A DNA stretch of 38,666 bases, taken from assembly GCA_013215095.1 (NCBI GenBank), contig JABSPM010000029.1, positions 1 through 38,666 of the forward strand, read 5' to 3'. A program made the position numbers and the translations under genes. The notes below the pieces were generated by a model. The model had not been told where the DNA came from and searched no databases. It saw only the letters and a program-made list of their open reading frames with translations. Shown piece after piece: positions 32,706-38,666 of this stretch. The stretch is from Flavobacteriaceae bacterium. GTDB lineage: Bacteria > Bacteroidota > Bacteroidia > Flavobacteriales > Flavobacteriaceae. Position 1 is the first letter of the stretch; every line of letters begins with the position of its first letter.

Positions 32706-33708
32706 AACAGTACTCATTACTGGTGGGGCTGGATTTATAGGTTCTAATTTTATTCCGTATCTGTTAGACACAAATGATTATAGTATTGTAAATTTAGACA
32801 AGCTTACTTATGCAGGTAAGCTTTCTAATTTAAAAACGGTGGAACACCATCCAAATTACACCTTTGTTAAAGGAGATGTTTGCGATAAAACACTACTTAT
32901 TACCCTTTTTGAAAAGTATAATTTCTCAGGTGTGATTCACTTTGCGGCAGAATCTCATGTCGATAATTCTATACAACATCCTGATGCTTTTATTCAAACC
33001 AATATAATAGGAACATTTAATTTGCTTGAAATCGCAAAGAGATATTGGATGGATGAACCTTTTAAATATAAAAAAGGCAAAGAGAACTGTAAGTTTCATC
33101 ATATTTCTACAGATGAGGTTTACGGGAGCTTAGGCGAAGAGGGTATGTTTTTAGAAACGACCCCTTATGCGCCAAACAGCCCTTATAGCGCCTCTAAAGC
33201 ATCTTCAGATTTTTTAGTTAGGAGTTATTTTCATACTTATGGATTAAATGTGCTAACTACAAATTGTTCTAACAATTATGGCCCAAAACAACATAATGAA
33301 AAACTGATACCAACTATTATAAGAAGGGCTTTAAATAATGCGCCAATTCCTATATATGGTGATGGAAAACATATTAGAGATTGGTTGTACGTTTTAGATC
33401 ATTGTAAAGGCATAAGGTTGGTTTATGAAAATGGCAATTATGGAGAAACCTATAATATAGGAGGGCGAAATGAAAAAGATAATATTTATATCGCAACATT
33501 AATTTGCGAAATATTAGATAAACTAAGGCCTACAGATAAAAGTTATAAAGATTTGATTAGTTTTGTAAAGGATAGACCAGGGCATGATTTTAGATATGCG
33601 ATAGATGCCTCTAAAATAGAAAATGAACTCGGTTGGAAGGCTGATGAGACGTTTGAATCTGGAATATTGAAAACCATTACATGGTACATTAAAACATATA
33701 AAGATTAA
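32698..33708 (+). CDS. rmlB: dTDP-glucose 4,6-dehydratase
   Basis: The second step of dTDP-L-rhamnose synthesis, converting dTDP-glucose to dTDP-4-keto-6-deoxyglucose. A short-chain dehydrogenase-type protein of 336 residues: NAD motif [10 protein letters not shown] at the N-terminus, [11 protein letters not shown], the catalytic TDEVYG (Thr-Asp-Glu), the Tyr-x3-Lys motif YSASKAS, and [21 protein letters not shown] at 32686 would add four residues (MCLI), but ATG 32698 is the natural start, inside the last codons of the Wzz-like gene. It is followed 1 nt later by rmlA. Confidence 0.95.
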   Translation: MNRTVLITGGAGFIGSNFIPYLLDTNDYSIVNLDKLTYAGKLSNLKTVEHHPNYTFVKGDVCDKTLLITLFEKYNFSGVIHFAAESHVDNSIQHPDAFIQTNIIGTFNLLEIAKRYWMDEPFKYKKGKENCKFHHISTDEVYGSLGEEGMFLETTPYAPNSPYSASKASSDFLVRSYFHTYGLNVLTTNCSNNYGPKQHNEKLIPTIIRRALNNAPIPIYGDGKHIRDWLYVLDHCKGIRLVYENGNYGETYNIGGRNEKDNIYIATLICEILDKLRPTDKSYKDLISFVKDRPGHDFRYAIDASKIENELGWKADETFESGILKTITWYIKTYKD

Positions 33709-33709
33709 C

Positions 33710-34570
33710 ATGAAAGGTATAATTCTAGCAGGGGGCTCAGGAACACGCTTATATCCTTTAACAAGATCTGTAAGTAAGCAGTTAATTCCTGTTTACGATA
33801 AACCAATGATATATTATCCGCTTACTACCTTGATGTCAGCTGGTGTAAGAGAGATATTGATTATTACAACTAAAGAAGATCAAGAGCGTTTTAAGCAGTT
33901 GCTTGGAGATGGTAGACGTTACGGTTGTCGCTTTGAATATACTATCCAAGAAGCACCAAATGGTCTTGCTGAGGCTTTTATTCTTGGAGAAAATTTTATA
34001 GGAAAGGATCCTGTAGTGTTAATTCTCGGTGATAACATTTTTTATGGTTCAGGTTTAAATCAAACGCTTCAGAATAATTTAGACCCTAAAGGAGGACTTA
34101 TTTTTGCATATCATGTTCAGGACCCAGAGCGTTATGGCGTTGTAGAATTTGATAAAAATAATACCGTAATTTCAATTGAAGAGAAACCAACACATCCAAA
34201 ATCTAATTTTGCAGTACCAGGGATTTACTTTTATGATAATAATGTTATCGAAATAGCAAAAAATATAAAACCAAGTCATAGAGGTGAATTGGAAATTACA
34301 GATATTAATAAAATGTATCTCGACCAAGGAAACTTAAAGGTTCGAATATTAGATAGAGGTACGGCTTGGCTAGATACAGGAACCTTTGCGTCTTTGATAC
34401 AAGCATCCCAATTTGTTCAAGTTATAGAAGACCGTCAAGGCCTTAAAATTGGATCCATAGAAGAAACAGCTTATACTATGGGCTACATTACTAAAACGCA
34501 ATTATTGGAACTAGCCGATCCTTTGCTAAAGAGTGGTTATGGCAAATACCTTCAACAAATAGTAAAGTAA
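33710..34570 (+). CDS. rmlA: Glucose-1-phosphate thymidylyltransferase
   Basis: The first step of dTDP-L-rhamnose synthesis, making dTDP-glucose from dTTP and glucose-1-phosphate. At 286 residues it is the usual short RmlA form. Signatures: [19 protein letters not shown], the nucleotide-binding N-terminus with the catalytic Arg and Lys; [25 protein letters not shown] with the metal-binding Asp; ERYGVVEFD; and [13 protein letters not shown]. It ends 1 nt before the rmlC gene start. Confidence 0.96.
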   Translation: MKGIILAGGSGTRLYPLTRSVSKQLIPVYDKPMIYYPLTTLMSAGVREILIITTKEDQERFKQLLGDGRRYGCRFEYTIQEAPNGLAEAFILGENFIGKDPVVLILGDNIFYGSGLNQTLQNNLDPKGGLIFAYHVQDPERYGVVEFDKNNTVISIEEKPTHPKSNFAVPGIYFYDNNVIEIAKNIKPSHRGELEITDINKMYLDQGNLKVRILDRGTAWLDTGTFASLIQASQFVQVIEDRQGLKIGSIEETAYTMGYITKTQLLELADPLLKSGYGKYLQQIVK

Positions 34571-34571
34571 G

Positions 34572-35117
34572 ATGAAAGTTCAGGAAACACATTTGGAGGG
34601 GTGTTATGTGATAACACCAGCGGTATTTAAGGATAGTAGAGGGTGTTTTTTTGAGAGTTTTAATCACAAAAAATTTAAAGACTTAACGGGTATAAATTTT
34701 GACGTAGTGCAAACCAATCAGTCAATTTCAAATAAAGGTGTGTTGAGAGGCTTACACTACCAAGAAGAACCTTATGCGCAAGCAAAATTGGTTAGAGTAA
34801 TAAAAGGAAAGGTGCTTGATATATGTGTAGATTTGAGAAAAACGTCAAAAACCTTTGGACAGCACTTTGCTCTAGAGCTTTCTTCAGACAACAACACTCA
34901 ACTGTTTATTCCAAGAGGGTTTGCTCATGGATTTATTACCCTAGAAGATCATACGATATTTAGCTACCATTGTGATAACTATTATAATAAGGCATCGGAA
35001 AATGGAATTATATACAATGATCCGCAATTAAACTTGAAATGGCCTTTAGAGGCAAACGCTTTTATAATTTCTGAAAGAGATTTAGAACTACCTAAGCTAC
35101 AAACTATTTTTAAATAA
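34572..35117 (+). CDS. rmlC: dTDP-4-dehydrorhamnose 3,5-epimerase
   Basis: The third step of dTDP-L-rhamnose synthesis. At 181 residues it is the normal cupin-fold size. Landmarks: DSRGCFFESFN near residues 21-31, GVLRGLHYQ with the catalytic His, KLVRVIKGKVLDICVDLR, then FIPRGFAHGF and a Tyr-containing FSYHCDNYYN. The gaps to its neighbours are one and two bases, which shows the tight packing of the rml genes. Confidence 0.95.
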   Translation: MKVQETHLEGCYVITPAVFKDSRGCFFESFNHKKFKDLTGINFDVVQTNQSISNKGVLRGLHYQEEPYAQAKLVRVIKGKVLDICVDLRKTSKTFGQHFALELSSDNNTQLFIPRGFAHGFITLEDHTIFSYHCDNYYNKASENGIIYNDPQLNLKWPLEANAFIISERDLELPKLQTIFK

Positions 35118-35119
35118 TT

Positions 35120-35986
35120 ATGATAAATGTGTTAGTTACTGGTGCTCATGGCCAATTGGCAAGAACAATTGCCCTATCGCAAGAAGAGGCAGTTAATGTA
35201 AATGTGACGTTTAAATCGAAAAAAGAACTTGATACAACAAATAAAGACGCTATAACAGCCATTTTTCATAATTTAAATATTGATTTTTGTATAAATTGTG
35301 CAGCCTATACCAATGTAGATCAAGCAGAAAAATCCCCAGACTTAGCTTACCAAGTTAACGCAGATGCAGTTAAAAATTTAGCAGAAGTTTGTGAAAAATA
35401 TAATGTAAAGCTCATCCATATTTCAACAGATTATGTATTTGATGGAAACCAAAGTCAACCCTATTTAGAAGAAGGCTTTACAAACCCTCTAAATACTTAC
35501 GGCAAATCAAAGCTTAAAGGAGAACATCATATTCAGAAAATATTAGAGTCTTATTATATCATAAGAACCTCATGGTTGTATTCAGCGTTTGAAAATAATT
35601 TTTTCAATACAATTTGTAAATGCTTAGAAGACAACAAAGATTTAAACATTACAATTGAACAAATAGGTACGCCAACAAGCTGTTTAAGTTTAGCGCGATA
35701 TTTACTTTGGATTGTGACTAGTAATTTGGAATATGGTATCTATCATTTCTCTGATGACGGTGAAGCTACATGGTTTGACTTTGCATTAGAAATTGCTAAA
35801 CAATATAAAGACCAAGATAAAAAGGCTTTAATCAAAGCTTCAGAAAGTTATCCAACAATAGCTAAGAGGCCTGTTTATAGTGTTTTAGACAATACGAAAA
35901 GAAAACGATCGTATGCAATGCATATCGATTGGAGGGGGTCTATAAATGAGATTTATCAACTTAGAAGAGAATTAGCACAGTATTAA
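35120..35986 (+). CDS. rmlD: dTDP-4-dehydrorhamnose reductase
   Basis: The last step of dTDP-L-rhamnose synthesis: NAD(P)H-dependent reduction of the keto sugar. A 288-residue extended short-chain dehydrogenase. Landmarks: VTGAHGQLARTI for the cofactor loop, NCAAYTNVDQAE, STDYVFDG, the YGKSKLKGE catalytic Tyr-x3-Lys motif, and RTSWLYSAFENNF. The gene completes the rmlBACD set. A 54-nt gap then separates it from the fucose genes. Confidence 0.94.
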   Translation: MINVLVTGAHGQLARTIALSQEEAVNVNVTFKSKKELDTTNKDAITAIFHNLNIDFCINCAAYTNVDQAEKSPDLAYQVNADAVKNLAEVCEKYNVKLIHISTDYVFDGNQSQPYLEEGFTNPLNTYGKSKLKGEHHIQKILESYYIIRTSWLYSAFENNFFNTICKCLEDNKDLNITIEQIGTPTSCLSLARYLLWIVTSNLEYGIYHFSDDGEATWFDFALEIAKQYKDQDKKALIKASESYPTIAKRPVYSVLDNTKRKRSYAMHIDWRGSINEIYQLRRELAQY

Positions 35987-35999
35987 ATACTAAAAACGC

Positions 36000-36007
36000 T
36001 ACATTTG
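36000..36007 (+). promoter_or_regulatory. Possible internal -7 element upstream of gmd
   Basis: TACATTTG matches TAnnTTTG and ends 33 nt before the gmd ATG, in the largest gap of the sugar operon. It could give the fucose genes separate expression. Confidence 0.4.
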
Positions 36008-36040
36008 TTTTGCTAGGAAAATAATTAACATCAAATAAAT

Positions 36041-37159
36041 ATGCAAAAGAAGACGGCTTTGATTACTGGAGCAACTGGACAAGACGGCGCTTACTTAAGC
36101 GAGTTTTTGTTAAAAAAAGATTACGAAGTACATGGTATAAAACGTAGAGCATCACAATTTAATACAGATAGAATTGATCATTTATATCAAGATCCCCATG
36201 AACAGAATGTTAATTTTATTTTGCATTATGGTGATTTAACGGACAGTACTAACCTTATTAGAATTATACAAGAAGTTCGCCCAGATGAAATCTATAATTT
36301 GGCGGCGATGAGTCATGTTCATGTGTCATTTGAGATGCCCGAATATACAGCTAATGTAGATGCTTTAGGCACTTTAAGAATCTTAGAAGCAGTCAGAATT
36401 CTTGGTTTAGAAAAGACAACCAGAATATACCAGGCTTCTACATCAGAGCTTTACGGAAAAGTCCAAGAGGTACCACAAACCGAAACGCCCCCGTTTTACC
36501 CGAGAAGCCCATACGCTGTTGCAAAAATGTATGCCTATTGGATTACCGTAAATTATAGGGAAGCCTATGGGATGTATGCGTGTAATGGTATTTTATTTAA
36601 TCATGAATCTCCAATTAGAGGAGAAACTTTTGTGACAAGAAAAATTACCAGAGCAACTTCAAGAATTGCTTTAAATTTGCAGGACAAAGTATATCTAGGA
36701 AACCTTGATGCCAAAAGAGATTGGGGCCATGCTAAGGATTATGTGCGCATGATGTGGATGATTTTACAAGCAGATACACCCGAAGATTGGGTAATTGCAA
36801 CCAATAAGACAACCTCGGTTAGAGATTTTGTACGAATGTGTTTTATGCATATTGGGGTAGAATTGAATTTTGAAGGTGAAGGCTCTAGTGAAAGGGGTTT
36901 TGTAAAATCATGCAATAATCCTCTCTATCAACTAGAAATAGGAAGAGAAGTCGTAGCGGTAGATGAGAAATATTATAGACCAACAGAAGTAGATTTGTTA
37001 ATAGGAGATGCAACTAAAGCTAAAGAAAAACTAGGTTGGGTGCCAGAGTATGATTTAGAAGCCCTAGTAGAAGATATGATGCAGAGTGATTTAAAACTTA
37101 TGAAAAAGCAATATTATCTTCAAGAAGGAGGGTATAGAATCAAAAACTATTTTGAATAG
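36041..37159 (+). CDS. gmd: GDP-mannose 4,6-dehydratase
   Basis: Converts GDP-mannose to GDP-4-keto-6-deoxymannose, the first step to GDP-L-fucose. A 372-residue short-chain dehydrogenase-type enzyme with the full family signature: [46 protein letters not shown], the catalytic STSELYGKV and [10 protein letters not shown], and [17 protein letters not shown]. It lies 3 nt before the GDP-fucose synthase gene, confirming the pathway assignment. Confidence 0.97.
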   Translation: MQKKTALITGATGQDGAYLSEFLLKKDYEVHGIKRRASQFNTDRIDHLYQDPHEQNVNFILHYGDLTDSTNLIRIIQEVRPDEIYNLAAMSHVHVSFEMPEYTANVDALGTLRILEAVRILGLEKTTRIYQASTSELYGKVQEVPQTETPPFYPRSPYAVAKMYAYWITVNYREAYGMYACNGILFNHESPIRGETFVTRKITRATSRIALNLQDKVYLGNLDAKRDWGHAKDYVRMMWMILQADTPEDWVIATNKTTSVRDFVRMCFMHIGVELNFEGEGSSERGFVKSCNNPLYQLEIGREVVAVDEKYYRPTEVDLLIGDATKAKEKLGWVPEYDLEALVEDMMQSDLKLMKKQYYLQEGGYRIKNYFE

Positions 37160-37162
37160 TCT

Positions 37163-38209
37163 ATGAATACAAATTCTAAAATATATATAGCAGGTCATCG
37201 CGGACTTGTAGGTAGTGCCATATTAGAAAATTTGCAAGATAGAGGCTATACCAATTTGGTTTTTAGAACACATAAAGAACTCGATTTAACTCATCAAGTT
37301 GAGGTTGCTAATTTTTTTAAAGATGAACAGCCAGAGTACGTTATTTTGGCGGCAGCTAAAGTAGGAGGTATAGTTGCAAACAATGTATATCGCGCAGATT
37401 TTATTTATTCCAATATGATGATTCAGAATAATGTGATTCATCAAAGCTATGTTCACGGGGTCAAGAAATTATTGTTTTTAGGGAGTACATGTGTTTACCC
37501 AAAACATGCACCTCAACCTATAAAAGAGGAGTCTTTGTTAACCGACATTCTTGAGTATACCAATGAACCTTATGCTATTGCTAAAATAGCTGGTATAAAA
37601 ATGTGTGAGAGTTATAACTTGCAATATAAAACCAACTTTATTTCGGTAATGCCAACAAACCTATATGGTCCCAATGATAATTTCGATTTAGAAAAGTCAC
37701 ATGTTCTTCCAGCATTAATTAGAAAAATTCATTTAGCGAAGCTACTTAATGAGGGTGATTTCGACGCTGTAAAAAAAGATTTGAATATAGATGATATAAC
37801 AGAAGCAAAGGACTACCTAGCGGGTTTCGGCGTAAATGAATCATCTGTTGAAGTCTGGGGAAGCGGAAAACCAATGCGCGAGTTTTTATGGTCTAAAGAT
37901 ATGGCAGATGCTTGCATTTTTATTATGCAACATAGAGATTTTAATGACACATACACGGCAAATCAAAACGAAATAAGAAATACACATATTAATATTGGAA
38001 CTGGGAAAGAAATCTCTATTAAGGCTTTAGCTGAAATTATAAAAGCTGAGGTTGGTTTTAAAGGCCAATTAGTTTTTAATTCCGATAAACCAGATGGTAC
38101 TATGCGAAAACTTACGGATGTTTCAAAGCTTAATGCTTTGGGCTGGAAACATAAGATAGAATTGAAAGAAGGGATTAGTAAAATATATCAATGGTATTTA
38201 AATCAGTAG
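37163..38209 (+). CDS. fcl: GDP-L-fucose synthase
   Basis: A combined epimerase and reductase that makes GDP-L-fucose from the Gmd product. A 348-residue short-chain dehydrogenase-type protein: AGHRGLVGSAI cofactor loop, AAAKVGGIVANN, GSTCVYPKHAPQPIKEE, catalytic YAIAKIAGIKMCESY, PTNLYGPNDNF, and RKLTDVSKLNALGW near the end. It is about 25 residues longer than E. coli Fcl because of an insertion near residues 194-222 (NEGDFDAVKKDLNIDD), which I believe is usual in Bacteroidota. It is the last complete gene; non-coding and IS-derived sequence follows. Confidence 0.96.
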   Translation: MNTNSKIYIAGHRGLVGSAILENLQDRGYTNLVFRTHKELDLTHQVEVANFFKDEQPEYVILAAAKVGGIVANNVYRADFIYSNMMIQNNVIHQSYVHGVKKLLFLGSTCVYPKHAPQPIKEESLLTDILEYTNEPYAIAKIAGIKMCESYNLQYKTNFISVMPTNLYGPNDNFDLEKSHVLPALIRKIHLAKLLNEGDFDAVKKDLNIDDITEAKDYLAGFGVNESSVEVWGSGKPMREFLWSKDMADACIFIMQHRDFNDTYTANQNEIRNTHINIGTGKEISIKALAEIIKAEVGFKGQLVFNSDKPDGTMRKLTDVSKLNALGWKHKIELKEGISKIYQWYLNQ

Positions 38210-38305
38210 TTTAAAAATTATTTTTTCTTAAAATTTAGAAGGAGCAAATGGTTGCTTATAATTTGGAATACAGATAAATAAGTAAATTACAAGGCAAAAT
38301 TACTA

Positions 38306-38449
38306 TATTTCAATTTCTTTCTAAGTGTCTGCGTCACAAATCACTCCAAGCACTGAGATAATGAGGATGTCATTTAGTTTATGAAGTTTCGGTAAATCAA
38401 GACTAGTGTCTTTTACTTCTTTGAAAATAATTGTTAATTTTTGTGATGT
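38306..38449 (-). pseudogene. ISAs1-family transposase N-terminal fragment (relic)
   Basis: The minus strand encodes LTIIFKEVKDTSLDLPKLHK and LNDILIISVLGVICDADT, fitting the N-terminus of ISAs1-family transposases (F-ev-D-R...K-H-L-dIL-i-i-avIcGadtW). The frame stops at TAG (38321-38323) exactly where the family has Trp, as if TGG had become TAG; it then reads KEIEI before another TAG. The sequence upstream of about 38449 (a Lys/Ile/Tyr-rich stretch) is unlike the family. Only about 45 codons remain, so it is a truncated dead copy. Confidence 0.55.
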
Positions 38450-38549
38450 TATTTTACTTGTAATCAAAATAATATATAAAAACTTAATTGAATATACGTA
38501 TTTACTCACAATTTTAGATATTTATCTGAAAATAAACAAATTAGGGTGT

Positions 38550-38666
38550 AAATCTTTTAGTGCGCATTTTAAAGAGGAACAAGCTAAATCTAAGCGAGGT
38601 CGTGGAGCCGCTGGAAAGAAGAATGTTGTAGTAATGGCAGAAAGCACTCCTGTTGAAAACTTAGAA
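38550..38666 (+). pseudogene. Partial IS1595-like transposase fragment
   Basis: The plus-strand frame open from 38385 to the window end becomes protein-like from about 38550: FSAHFKEEQAKSKRGRGAAG then KKNVVVMAESTPVENLE. The KRGRGAAGKK-VVVMAE segment resembles the core of IS1595-family (DDE/ISXO2-like) transposases. The N-terminal zinc-ribbon region and first catalytic Asp that should precede it are absent, because the ISAs1 relic lies there, and there is no start codon. It continues beyond the window, so its 3' end and intactness cannot be judged. Confidence 0.5.

Larger units (their letters stand above)
38210..38666. other. IS-relic region after the polysaccharide genes
   Basis: 457 nt at the window edge. 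The first 90 nt or so show no gene. Then come a minus-strand ISAs1-like transposase fragment (38306-38449) and a plus-strand IS1595-like fragment running off the window from about 38550. No terminal inverted repeats could be identified within the visible sequence. Confidence 0.5.

Noticed and set aside
1-38666. CRISPR array, prophage, complete IS or defence system
   Set aside because: No regularly spaced repeats, integrase, phage structural genes, cas genes or known defence domains were found in the window.

Overview
The window looks like chromosome of a low-GC member of the Bacteroidota, most likely Flavobacteriaceae. The evidence is the AT-rich composition, genes without Shine-Dalgarno leaders, the -7 promoter word TAnnTTTG repeated upstream of many genes, type IX secretion (T9SS) sorting domains and adhesin repeats, and families typical of that group (DUF4175, DUF4837, DUF6909-type, bacterial GH3, head-GIN DUF2807).

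Layout. From 1 to 11.5 kb lie housekeeping genes: RNase R, a YbjQ-family protein, a DUF2807 exported protein, a LysE-type exporter, tRNA-Cys(GCA) behind dihydroneopterin aldolase, a T9SS-exported SGNH/PKD protein, GlnRS with an extra C-terminal domain, an SPFH membrane protein and GluRS. From 11.6 to 12.1 kb is the decayed remnant of a T9SS repeat adhesin. From 12.3 to 19.9 kb run DUF4175, YbeY, MnmG, a SAM methyltransferase and an OmpH/Skp-like lipoprotein; mnmG is bracketed by two parS-type palindromes, which suggests ParB loading and possible closeness to the replication origin. From 20.3 to 27.4 kb are DNA polymerase III delta prime, an exported protein with a SPOR-like tail, phosphoglycerate kinase, an MltD-like murein transglycosylase, a DUF4837 lipoprotein and TatA. 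From 27.5 to 31.7 kb are an M23 peptidase interrupted by an in-frame TAA, a GH3 adenylating enzyme and a DUF6909-type protein with a nucleosidase-like C-terminus. From 31.7 to 38.2 kb is the start of a surface-polysaccharide locus: a Wzz-like membrane protein, the four dTDP-L-rhamnose genes and the two GDP-L-fucose genes. The last 350 bases hold remnants of two unrelated transposases (ISAs1-like and IS1595-like).

How the genes relate. The polysaccharide genes form one tightly packed plus-strand unit that supplies dTDP-rhamnose and GDP-fucose. MltD and M23 are cell-wall enzymes, and SPFH, TatA, DUF4837 and the OmpH-like protein are envelope functions. I found no complete mobile element, CRISPR array or defence island. 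The points most worth checking are the parS pair around mnmG, the stop codon inside the M23 gene, the nucleosidase-like DUF6909 protein, the GlnRS extension and the adhesin and IS relics.
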